DNA from: Shinella sp. H4-D48
GTDB lineage: Bacteria; Pseudomonadota; Alphaproteobacteria; Rhizobiales; Rhizobiaceae
Assembly: GCF_022637395.1 (NCBI RefSeq)
Contig: NZ_CP093337.1
Coordinates: 2,154,001-2,218,000 of the forward strand
Direction: 5' to 3'
Length of the DNA: 64,000 bases
Made by a program: the position numbers and the translations under genes. Each line of letters opens with the position of its first letter. Within the stretch, counting starts at the first letter, position 1. Below, piece by piece: positions 1-7,873 of the stretch. The notes beneath the pieces were generated by a model that worked only from the letters and a program-made list of their open reading frames with translations, did no database searches and was not told the origin of the DNA.

Positions 1-1638
1 GCGGCCGCGCATGAAGGAGAAAGTCGGCATGCTCCAGGTCTTGCCGAAGATCGAATGAATCTCGATCTTCTTCATCTTGCGCCAGATCACCGCCTCGCGC
101 ATCAGGAAGCGCACGAAGGTGATCGAAGTGAACATCGAGATCGCCAGACCGATGATCATGGTGATGGCGAAGCCGCGAACCGGGCCCGAGCCGAACATGA
201 AGAGCAGGATCATGCCGACCATGGTCGTCATGTTGCCATCGACGATGGTCGCATAGGCCTTGTTGAAGCCGACATCGAGCGCCTTCATGGCGCCTGCCCC
301 GCCCGCGGTTTCTTCTCGGATACGGGCGTTGATGAGGATGTTGGCGTCCACCGCCATGCCGATGCCGAGGATGATACCGGCAATGCCCGGCAGCGTGAGC
401 GTCGAGCCGAGAATGCCAAGCAGGCCGATCGTCAGGATCGTGTGCAGCACCAGACCGAGATTGGCGATGAGACCCCACGAACCGTAGAGCACCTGCATCA
501 TGACCACGACGGCGGCAAGGCCGGCAAGGCCGGTGTAGAGACCCATGCGGATCGAGTCCGAACCGAGGTTCGGGCCGACGGTGCGCTCTTCGATGATGGT
601 GAGCGGTGCGGGCAGCGCGCCCGAACGCAGGAGCGCGGAAAGCACGGTAGCTTCCTGCGGGTTGAAGTTACCCGAGATCTGGCCCTGGCCGCCGATGATC
701 GGCTCGCGGATGACGGGCGCGGTCAGAACCTTGCCATCGAGAACGATGGCGAAAGGCTTGCCGACATTGGCCTGCGTGATTTCCGCGAACTGGCGTGCGC
801 CGGTGGAATCGAAGCTGAATGAAACGATCGGCTCGCTCGTACGCTGGTCAAAGCCGGCCTTGGCATCGGCCAGACGGTCGCCCGAAATAGCGACACGCTC
901 TTCGACGGCGTATTTGTTATTGTCGTTGGCGCCGGGCAGGATCATCACGCCACGCGGCGCGACCCCGTTCGGATCCACGGTCTGGTCGACCATGTGGAAA
1001 CTCATCTGCGCGGTCGAGCCGAGCAGCTGGCGAAGACGCGTCGGGTCCTGGAGGCCGGGCAGCTGGACGAGAATGCGGTCGCCGCCGACACGCTGGATGA
1101 GCGGCTCAGCAACGCCGACCTGGTCGACGCGGCGGCGGATGATCTCCAGGCTCTGCTCAACGGCGGCAGACATGCGCTCGTTGATACCGGCTTCCGTCAG
1201 CGTGACGTTGATCACCTGGCCGCTGGTCGCCACATCAATATCGGAGGAACCGGTGCCGAAGCCGAGCGTGGATGTCGGCGTGGCGAGCTTGCGCACTTCA
1301 GGCAGGACTTTGTCGAGGGCGGCCTGGTCGGGCAGCGTCACGGTCAGCGTCGTGCCGTTCAGGCGCGCGGCGGAGGCGCGTTCGCCGGCCGTGCGCAGGA
1401 TGGCGCGCGTATCGTTCAGCAGCGCATCCATGCGCGCCTTGCGCAGGGCCGCAGAATCCACCTCCAGAACGAGGTGAGAGCCGCCCTTCAGGTCAAGCCC
1501 GAGCGTGACGGGGTTGGCGGGCAGGTAGCGCCCGTATTTCGCCTGCTGTTCAGGCGTCAGCACGTTCGGCACGGCCGCAAGCATCCCGAAGAGGATGAGA
1601 AGGGTCGAGACGATCAGTGCCCATTTGGAAGTTTTCAT
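1..1638 (-). CDS. secDF: Protein translocase subunit SecDF (fused SecD-SecF), 3' end beyond window
   Basis: SecDF is an inner-membrane accessory of the Sec translocon that uses the proton gradient to pull exported proteins through. The visible 546 codons begin with MKTSKW, a membrane segment at about residues 5-25, and the SecD signature GLDLKGGSHLV at about 47-57. The reading frame has no stop before the window edge. Its last residues, TWSMPTFSFM, look like the start of the SecF half, so this is probably the fused form common in rhizobia rather than separate secD and secF. That fusion is inferred, because the SecF body is off the window. The start is the ATG that precedes the hydrophobic N-terminus. 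The next gene upstream, on the same strand, is a small membrane protein about 100 bases away. Confidence 0.9.
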   Translation of the reverse strand, partial: MKTSKWALIVSTLLILFGMLAAVPNVLTPEQQAKYGRYLPANPVTLGLDLKGGSHLVLEVDSAALRKARMDALLNDTRAILRTAGERASAARLNGTTLTVTLPDQAALDKVLPEVRKLATPTSTLGFGTGSSDIDVATSGQVINVTLTEAGINERMSAAVEQSLEIIRRRVDQVGVAEPLIQRVGGDRILVQLPGLQDPTRLRQLLGSTAQMSFHMVDQTVDPNGVAPRGVMILPGANDNNKYAVEERVAISGDRLADAKAGFDQRTSEPIVSFSFDSTGARQFAEITQANVGKPFAIVLDGKVLTAPVIREPIIGGQGQISGNFNPQEATVLSALLRSGALPAPLTIIEERTVGPNLGSDSIRMGLYTGLAGLAAVVVMMQVLYGSWGLIANLGLVLHTILTIGLLGILGSTLTLPGIAGIILGIGMAVDANILINARIREETAGGAGAMKALDVGFNKAYATIVDGNMTTMVGMILLFMFGSGPVRGFAITMIIGLAISMFTSITFVRFLMREAVIWRKMKKIEIHSIFGKTWSMPTFSFMRGR

Positions 1639-1742
1639 GGGTTTGTTCCAGTTCGACTGCCGGAAAGGCGCGACTGAAAGCCGGCGCCGTCCGTGGGAGC
1701 GGTATTTATCGAATGGCGCGGCGCGGCCAGCGCCACGGAGCC

Positions 1743-2165
1743 TCAGGCAACAAGGGCCGGAGGCGCACGACTGCGGAAGGCGCTGTGGCCGGAGCGAGCC
1801 GGCGCCACATCGTCAGCAGCGTGAAAAACCACATCGAGAGCGGTTTCAAAGGGATAGAGCCACGCACCGCTCGCCGAGAGCAACGCCTTGCCGCCGGCAT
1901 CGCCCTCAGGCAGACCGGCCTTGGCCTTGGCGGCCCGCCGCTCGGCATGGCCGCTCGCGGGGAACCAAAGGTCGTCAGCGGAGGTGGATAGCGGCGACGG
2001 TGCGACGCCGCCTTCGGCGGCTGTCGGCTGCGGATGTGCGGCGGTGGGCGTATTCTCAGGCAGGGAAAACTGCGACAGGAACAGGGTGAAAACCAGCACA
2101 AGAAAGCCGACGGGTGCAAAACCCCGCTCCCAAGCCGTCCAGTCTTTCCCGGTCCTGATCGTCAT
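1743..2165 (-). CDS. Hypothetical single-pass membrane protein
   Basis: Unrecognised protein of 140 residues. It has a short charged N-terminus (MTIRTGKDWTAWERGF), one strongly hydrophobic segment at about residues 15-35, and a proline/alanine-rich tail without an obvious fold. It lies upstream of secDF on the same strand, so a role at the membrane is possible but is only a guess from position. I chose the ATG with a GGAG about 12 bases upstream; the frame stays open for 25 more codons to an ATG at 2240. Codon bias looks normal for the window. It could be a lineage-specific membrane anchor. A false ORF cannot be excluded, though the membrane segment at the N-terminus argues against it. Confidence 0.55.
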   Translation of the reverse strand: MTIRTGKDWTAWERGFAPVGFLVLVFTLFLSQFSLPENTPTAAHPQPTAAEGGVAPSPLSTSADDLWFPASGHAERRAAKAKAGLPEGDAGGKALLSASGAWLYPFETALDVVFHAADDVAPARSGHSAFRSRAPPALVA

Positions 2166-2303
2166 GCCCGTCCGTTTTCTCCACGCATTGCGGACGCGAA
2201 GCAGGCTTCGCAGCGGCGCCGATGGTGCGCCAAGAACCATTTACGGCCCGCCAAGTCAAGTTCGCGGCGTTAACGCTTCCTTGACGATCCGACGTTTCAG
2301 CCC

Positions 2304-5300
2304 TCACAATTCATGGATCGTGACATCCGGGCAGGCTTCGCGCGCAAGATCACGCAGATGCTGGTGATGGGTGAGATAGATCACCTGCCCGCCCATCGCC
2401 ATATCACCCATCACCCTGAGCGTGTTCAGCGCCCGGCGGTCGTCGAAGGTTTCCATGATGTCGTCGGCGATGAAGGGCACGATCTCGCGGCTGGCGGCAA
2501 TCTCGTGATAGCCGGCGACACGCAGCGCCAGATACAGCTGAAAGCGTGTGCCCTTGGAGAGATCCTTGGCGAGTTTCGAGCCGCCGGCGGCGGCATTGAC
2601 CACGAGAAACTCGCCGTCTTTTTCAAGCACCGTGGACAGCCCGGCATATTCACCGCCGGTGATATCGCGGAACGTGTCGGAAGCCCGCTGCATCATGGCG
2701 CTGCGGTGACGTTCGCGGTACAGGCGCAAGGCCTGCTCTGCCGCCATGATTCCGGCGCGGGTCGCCAGATACCGGCGGGATTTTTCCGCAAGCTCGATCA
2801 GCGTGGTGCGGCGCCGTTCCTCCAGCGCCGCCGCCTCGTCGCTGCCGGCGACCTTCGCGAGCGCTTCGTCCGCCCGCACACGCGCCAGATGATGCTCCTG
2901 CACCTCGCTGTCGAGCGCATCGAACTGCACGGCGAGATCGGCCTTTTCCGCCTGAAGCTGGTCGCCGTCCAGCGCCGCCAGCAGCGCCTCCGCCTCATCG
3001 ACGGTATCCGTGTGCATTTGCTCCACGAGACTGCGCGCGGCATCCGTGACATGGGAGAGCACATCATCCCGCTGGCGGTAGGCTTCGAGAAGGCTTGCTG
3101 CCTCCGCAAGATTGTCGCAACCGAGGAAGGTGAAGATTTCCGAAAGGTGGGCGACGAGCGCGGCGCGCCGCTCCTCCAGCGCCCCCTCCTCTTCCGTGAG
3201 CCGCGCCAGCGTCTTGTCGATGGCCTCCCGCCGTTCGCGCATGTTCCTGGCGTCGCCAAGGCGACGGGAAAGACCGGCGACGACGGAAAGGCAATCGTTC
3301 TCGTCGAAGGGTTCGTTCAGCCGTTCGGCAAGGCTGTGGGCTCGGTTCGCGTAATCCTGCTGATCGCGGCGCATGGCGGCGATGCGGTGATCGAGCTCGC
3401 CCCTGCGCTCGATATTCTGGGCAAGCGCCTGAAGGGCCGGCAGCAGCACGGCCAGCCGGTCGGGCTCGTCGCCGGCCGTATCGCTTGCAAGCCAGGTGCC
3501 CGCAACATCCGCATTCCAGGCGTCCTGCCATGCCAAAAGGTCGGCCGCCGCCTCGTCCGCCGCCAGCCGCCGCGCCTCGACGTCCGCCTGCGCCCGTGTA
3601 AGGGCATCCGCGGCGGCCAGCCGCGCGGCGTGGGACGCGCGAAGCGCCTCCAACCGATCCTCGGCCAGAACGAGCAGTTCGTCGAAAGGCATCTCGTCCA
3701 CGTCGACGCCGAGTGCCGGGGCAAGCCGTTCGGCAAGGGCCTGTGCCTCAGCGCCGACAAGATCAGCCTCGACCTTGCAGCGGGCAAGATCGTCGGCTGC
3801 CGCAAGCGCTGCCGTCCGACGCTCCAGCCATGCCAGCACCTCGGACGGCGACAGGCTTTCCGCAAGACCCAGCCCACCTGCAAGCGCGGCAATATCGGCC
3901 TCGACATCCCGCTGCCCCTGCTCCAGCCGCCCCGCCTCCTCCATGAGAACGGCAAGGCGCGCGGCGGCTTCCGCACCGGCGCGCTCGTGCAGGCGGATTT
4001 CGGACAGGCGGTCGGCGTTGCGCAGCCGCAGCTCCGTCGCGCGGTCGTCATCGCGCATCGCCGTCTCGAAGACATCGGCCGTCGAAGCGTCGAGACGCGC
4101 GCGATGGGCATGCCATGCAGCGTCACGGGCAATCCGCAGACGCTCGGTCTGCTCGTCACTCACGGCGCCTGTCACCACCAGCAGGGCATCGAGCTTCGCC
4201 TTGGCGGAGGCGACGTCAAGGCTGGCGGCGGCGATCTGTTCGTGCTGGCGGCGGTGTGCCTCGCCAGCAGCCTCGCTGCGCCTGCGAAGGGCATCGACAT
4301 CGCCGGCGGCGGGAACGGCAAGCCGACGCAAGGCGTCCGGCGTGCCGTCCCAGGGCAGAAGATGCGCCATGGCATTATCCGCTTCCTGGGCGGCGACGGC
4401 GGCAAGGCGCCGCGCAGCACGCAGCCGTCCCGACAGGTCGTTGGCACGGGCGGCACGCAGTGCGGTGGAAAGCGTGGTCTGCAATGCAGCGTCGCCACCG
4501 GCTTCGCCCTCAACCATCCCGGCGTCCCCGCCGAAAGCATCCAACGCCTTCTGCGCATCCGCATGCTCGCGCTTCGCCATCTCGGCGCGCTCCACCAATG
4601 TCGCCCGGCGCGAGAGACGTTTCATCAGCCGGTCGGCGAGGCCGACGGGCAGAACAAGATCGGCCGGATCGGTGTTCGGCGCCAGCGTGAGTGCTACGAG
4701 CGCATCGGCTATCGTCGCCTCCAGCCGGTCGCGATCGGCCTCGCGCGCAGCGAGGTCCATTCCGGCGGTGCGGAAACGGGCTTCCAGCGCGGAACCGGAC
4801 AGCGCGAGAATATCGGCCTCGGCATGCAGAATCGCGTCATCCTCCGGCAGGGCGTCGCGCTCGTCGCCGCTCCTGTGGCGCTCGCGCTCCAGATGCTCCA
4901 TGCGAGCCGCGATCTCCGCTTCTTCCCGCGCCAGTTCACCCAGGAGGCCGCGCCAGCCCGGCGGCGGCGAATCGCCAAGGTCGAAGGCAGCCAGTTCGGC
5001 TCGCAGCGCCCGCAGGCGGCGCAGCGACGGCAGCGCGCCAAGGCTGCGCTCCACCTCGACCAGCGCGCCGCGTAGCCTGGTGCGGGCCGCCGTCGCGGCA
5101 TCCAGCCGGCCGGCCGCTGCATCGCGTTCGCGCATGAGCACGCCGTAGTCGCGGGCGGCAACGTCGAGCGCCTTACGCTCCGCCGCCAGCGCCTCGATCT
5201 CGGCCTTGAGATTGGAAAGTCCGTGCTTGCGTCCGGAAGGACGATAGAATTCATCCGCCTCCGCTTTCAGCCCCGCCAGCGCGGAGGCCATGTCGGACAG

Positions 5301-5768
5301 GCCGGAACTGGCGGAAAACAGCATCGCGCCAAGTTCGCCCTCGCTTTTCAGAATGTCCTCGCCACCCTTTTCGATGCTTTCGTCATCAAGCGAGAACATC
5401 GTGCGGTAGGCGTGGCGGTCCATGCCGCCGAGCACGGAGGCGAAGAGCCCGTCCGGCAAGGGCCGGTCGTCGGCGGTCACGAGCGACGTCTGGTTACGTT
5501 TGAGCCGATAGGCTTCCCGCTGCAAAGCGCCGATTGAGAGCAGACCGCCGACACGCATCAGCGAATAGGGATGCAGGAACCCGTAGGCGCTGGATTTCTC
5601 GATACCGAAGAGCAGGTCGAGATAGGCGGAAAAGAGCGTCGACTTGCCGGCCTCGTTGGGGCCGTGCACGAGATGGAAATCCGGCTTGCCCGGCCGCGCC
5701 GCGCCGAAGTCGAGACTGCGGTCCGTGAACTTGCCGTAGCGGACGAGATCGAGACGGTCGAGACGCAT
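2304..5768 (-). CDS. YhaN-like AAA/SMC-type ATPase (SbcC/Rad50-like)
   Basis: A 1154-residue SMC/Rad50-type ATPase, expected to partner the nuclease gene just upstream in DNA end processing or repair. The N-terminus RLDRLDLVRYGKF leads into Walker A (GPNEAGKST, residues 36-44). A long Ala/Glu/Arg-rich coiled-coil region fills the middle. The C-terminus carries a signature-like SKGTRFQLYLALR and a Walker B region (PFIADDIMETFDD) followed by YLTHH. I see no CxxC zinc hook in the coiled coil, which sets it apart from SbcC/Rad50 and fits the YhaN group. The start is the ATG at 5768, preceded by GGGAGGACATAGG. The nuclease stop codon lies 1 base upstream, so the two are translationally linked. Confidence 0.85.
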   Translation of the reverse strand: MRLDRLDLVRYGKFTDRSLDFGAARPGKPDFHLVHGPNEAGKSTLFSAYLDLLFGIEKSSAYGFLHPYSLMRVGGLLSIGALQREAYRLKRNQTSLVTADDRPLPDGLFASVLGGMDRHAYRTMFSLDDESIEKGGEDILKSEGELGAMLFSASSGLSDMASALAGLKAEADEFYRPSGRKHGLSNLKAEIEALAAERKALDVAARDYGVLMRERDAAAGRLDAATAARTRLRGALVEVERSLGALPSLRRLRALRAELAAFDLGDSPPPGWRGLLGELAREEAEIAARMEHLERERHRSGDERDALPEDDAILHAEADILALSGSALEARFRTAGMDLAAREADRDRLEATIADALVALTLAPNTDPADLVLPVGLADRLMKRLSRRATLVERAEMAKREHADAQKALDAFGGDAGMVEGEAGGDAALQTTLSTALRAARANDLSGRLRAARRLAAVAAQEADNAMAHLLPWDGTPDALRRLAVPAAGDVDALRRRSEAAGEAHRRQHEQIAAASLDVASAKAKLDALLVVTGAVSDEQTERLRIARDAAWHAHRARLDASTADVFETAMRDDDRATELRLRNADRLSEIRLHERAGAEAAARLAVLMEEAGRLEQGQRDVEADIAALAGGLGLAESLSPSEVLAWLERRTAALAAADDLARCKVEADLVGAEAQALAERLAPALGVDVDEMPFDELLVLAEDRLEALRASHAARLAAADALTRAQADVEARRLAADEAAADLLAWQDAWNADVAGTWLASDTAGDEPDRLAVLLPALQALAQNIERRGELDHRIAAMRRDQQDYANRAHSLAERLNEPFDENDCLSVVAGLSRRLGDARNMRERREAIDKTLARLTEEEGALEERRAALVAHLSEIFTFLGCDNLAEAASLLEAYRQRDDVLSHVTDAARSLVEQMHTDTVDEAEALLAALDGDQLQAEKADLAVQFDALDSEVQEHHLARVRADEALAKVAGSDEAAALEERRRTTLIELAEKSRRYLATRAGIMAAEQALRLYRERHRSAMMQRASDTFRDITGGEYAGLSTVLEKDGEFLVVNAAAGGSKLAKDLSKGTRFQLYLALRVAGYHEIAASREIVPFIADDIMETFDDRRALNTLRVMGDMAMGGQVIYLTHHQHLRDLAREACPDVTIHEL

Positions 5769-5769
5769 C

Positions 5770-7038
5770 CTATGTCCTCCCGCCCTCGCCGCCGAGGCGG
5801 GCAAGCACGGCATCGGCGCCCGTCAGCGCCAGTTCGGACAGCAGTGCTTCCTCGGCCGCCTCGTCCGCAGCAAGCAGGCCACGCGCCTCCTTCGGCAGCT
5901 GTCGCAGGAGATCGCTCAGCGCTTCGCGCAGGTCCTCGCGGTAGGCGTGGCTTTCCACGACATTTTCATGCATCAGCCGCGAAAGCTCGCTTACCGGCCC
6001 GGCATCACCGCCCGTCGCTGCCGCCGGCACCGTCACGGAAAGTTCGACGGTTTCTATCCAGCATTCGCCAAGCGAGGCTGCGAGGTTCTGCGCTTCGGCC
6101 AGAAGCAAGTCCTCGTCGCGGCGCAGGCGCCATGCGAGCGGCGTCGCCCCCGTCAGGAGCAGGCGTGCGACGAGATGCGCACCACCGGCGGCCGCGCGTG
6201 CCGTACCAAGTGCGGCCTCCACCCGGTCGAGCATGCCGCTCCAGTCATCGATATCGGAGAGATCCACGGCGATGCGCTCGAACACGGCAACGGCGACGGC
6301 GCGCTCCTCGCAAGTGATCGTGCCGTCGTCATCGATATCGACGAGCGTGACGCCCTTCGGACCGGCTTCGTTGATATCGCGGCCCTGCGGATTGCCGGGC
6401 ATGACGATCCAGGGCTTTTGCGCATGCACCCGCCGCTGGTGAATATGTCCGAGCGCCCAATAGTCGAAACCGTGACCGGAGAGATCAGCGATGCCGACCG
6501 GCGCGTAGGGGTCATGACGGCTGGCACCGGCCAGGCTCGTATGCATCACGCCGATATTGATGGCGTCCGCCACGGGCGCGCGATAGGTCGGCAGCAGCGA
6601 GGCTGGCGCGTGCGGATTGGCGAAGCTGACACCATGCACATGCACCTCGCGGCCGTTCGCCAGCGTGCCTGCCAGCACAGGCCGGCCGCGGCCATCGAAG
6701 ACATGAACATTCGGCGGGAAGGTCAGCTCGCGGGTGATCTGCGATTGCGCATCGTGATTGCCGCGAATGACGAAGACGCGAATGCCCGCCGTCTCCAGCC
6801 GTCGCATCTGCTCCATCAGAAAGAGCGCAGTCGCCATGGAGGTCTGCGAGCCGTCATAAAGGTCGCCGGCGATCACCACGGCATCGACCGCCTCCCCCAG
6901 CGCCAGATCGACAATGCGTTCCAGCGCCTTGCGCGTTGCGCCGCGCACGAGATCGCCAAGCTCGGCATTGCGCAGCGCAAGCGATGTCAGCGGCGAATCG
7001 AGATGCAGATCGGCGGTGTGGATGAAGCGGAAAGACAT
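5770..7038 (-). CDS. YhaO/SbcD-like DNA repair exonuclease (calcineurin-type phosphoesterase)
   Basis: A 422-residue metallophosphoesterase of the Mre11/SbcD/YhaO type. The five metal-binding motifs can all be read: HTADLHLDSPL at residues 7-17, AGDLYDG, RGNHD, a later MHTS, and GHIHQRR. The C-terminal third is less conserved and probably contacts the ATPase. Together with the YhaN-like gene one base downstream it should form a two-subunit nuclease complex acting on DNA ends in the cytoplasm. That pairing is known for SbcCD/YhaON; the substrate here is inferred. The ATG at 7038 immediately precedes the first conserved strand (MSFRFIHTADLH), so the start is secure. Confidence 0.88.
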   Translation of the reverse strand: MSFRFIHTADLHLDSPLTSLALRNAELGDLVRGATRKALERIVDLALGEAVDAVVIAGDLYDGSQTSMATALFLMEQMRRLETAGIRVFVIRGNHDAQSQITRELTFPPNVHVFDGRGRPVLAGTLANGREVHVHGVSFANPHAPASLLPTYRAPVADAINIGVMHTSLAGASRHDPYAPVGIADLSGHGFDYWALGHIHQRRVHAQKPWIVMPGNPQGRDINEAGPKGVTLVDIDDDGTITCEERAVAVAVFERIAVDLSDIDDWSGMLDRVEAALGTARAAAGGAHLVARLLLTGATPLAWRLRRDEDLLLAEAQNLAASLGECWIETVELSVTVPAAATGGDAGPVSELSRLMHENVVESHAYREDLREALSDLLRQLPKEARGLLAADEAAEEALLSELALTGADAVLARLGGEGGRT

Positions 7039-7197
7039 GGCCGGACAATCGCCTCCGCGTCCAGCGGGGTCAATGCCTGCGGAGGCGCCGGCAGCGTTAT
7101 GCAGCGGAAATCATCATGTTACGATCAAGCCGGGAAAATCCTTGAAAAGCGGCATTTCAGCTGACCATTCGCATTTACAGTCATCGTTCAATATATA

Positions 7198-7228
7198 TGA
7201 TCAAATTATCCGAAAAACTTCGTGATCA
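7198..7228. promoter_or_regulatory. Paired TGATCA palindromes upstream of marR, possible operator
   Basis: Two copies of the palindrome TGATCA lie at 7198-7203 and 7223-7228, 25 bases apart, just before the -35 box of the downstream MarR gene. The stretch is much more AT-rich than the surroundings. MarR proteins usually bind palindromes near their own promoter, so autoregulation is a reasonable inference. A six-base palindrome is short, and no binding data are available. Confidence 0.35.
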
Positions 7229-7229
7229 T

Positions 7230-7258
7230 TTGACATGGTACCTCATAATACCTATATT
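7230..7258 (+). promoter_or_regulatory. Sigma70-type promoter of the MarR gene, probably leaderless
   Basis: A perfect -35 TTGACA (7230-7235), a 17-base spacer and -10 TATATT (7253-7258) lie directly before the MarR gene. Transcription should start about 6-7 bases after the -10 box, at 7264-7266, which coincides with the ATG at 7266. No Shine-Dalgarno sequence precedes that ATG, so the transcript may be leaderless. Confidence 0.6.
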
Positions 7259-7265
7259 TCCCCTC

Positions 7266-7760
7266 ATGAGTAGCACGATAGAAATCTCCCAAGGCATGTT
7301 CAAACTCTACCATCAGGTCAGCCGCCTGGTGAACGAGTGCATGATGGACGAAGGTGTGTCGCTCGCCCGCAGCAAGTTCCTGCTTCTTCTGGAATGTCAG
7401 GGCCCGCAGCGGTCGACGGATATCGCCTGCGCTCTTGGTTTCGCACCCAGGACGGTGACGGAAGCGATCGACGGTCTCGAACGTGACAAGCTGGTCATGC
7501 GCGAACCCGATCCGAAGGACCGCCGTGCCAAGATCGTCTCGATTACGGATATGGGCCGCACGGTCATTTCTGCCGCCCAGCAGCCGCAGCACAAGACGAT
7601 CGAGGCCATCTTCAGTGCACTGACCGAAGAGCAGAAGCAGCACATGAAGGAAATCATCCGCTGTCTCAGCGAGAAGACCGACGAGCTGCAAAGGGAAAGA
7701 GACAAGCGTGCCGGCGAATTCGACGCCGCACCCCAGCGTTCCCTGCAAGACGCCGTCTAG
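7266..7760 (+). CDS. MarR family winged-helix transcriptional regulator
   Basis: A 164-residue MarR-type regulator. The winged helix-turn-helix spans about residues 25-100, with LGFAPRTVTEAIDGLERDKL as recognition helix region and the wing sequence DPKDRRAKIVSIT. The C-terminal helices for dimerisation end in a Glu/Arg-rich tail. The ligand and targets are unknown. It is isolated: the upstream nuclease operon is divergent and the downstream secreted protein is convergent across a shared terminator. The start is uncertain. ATG 7266 has no ribosome site but fits a leaderless transcript; ATG 7296 (MFKLYHQ) follows a weak AAGG and would remove ten residues outside the fold. Confidence 0.85.
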   Translation: MSSTIEISQGMFKLYHQVSRLVNECMMDEGVSLARSKFLLLLECQGPQRSTDIACALGFAPRTVTEAIDGLERDKLVMREPDPKDRRAKIVSITDMGRTVISAAQQPQHKTIEAIFSALTEEQKQHMKEIIRCLSEKTDELQRERDKRAGEFDAAPQRSLQDAV

Positions 7761-7780
7761 TTTGAACATTATGAAAACGG

Positions 7781-7812
7781 AAAAGGCCGGCATCGAAAGA
7801 TGCCGGCCTTTT
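7781..7812. terminator. Bidirectional intrinsic terminator
   Basis: A perfect 14-bp inverted repeat, AAAAGGCCGGCATC with its complement around a GAAA loop, ends in TTTT on both strands. It sits between the convergent MarR gene and the phytase/esterase-like gene and can serve both. Confidence 0.85.
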
Positions 7813-7873
7813 CATGTCTGGCGCGGCTGGCCGGCGCCCTCCCCCTGACGGGGCCGGCGCCGGGCCGCTCTGC

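Noticed and set aside
2313-5075. Long plus-strand open frame (920 codons) opposite the YhaN-like gene
   Set aside because: No recognisable protein features; the opposite strand has clear ATPase motifs and a ribosome site.
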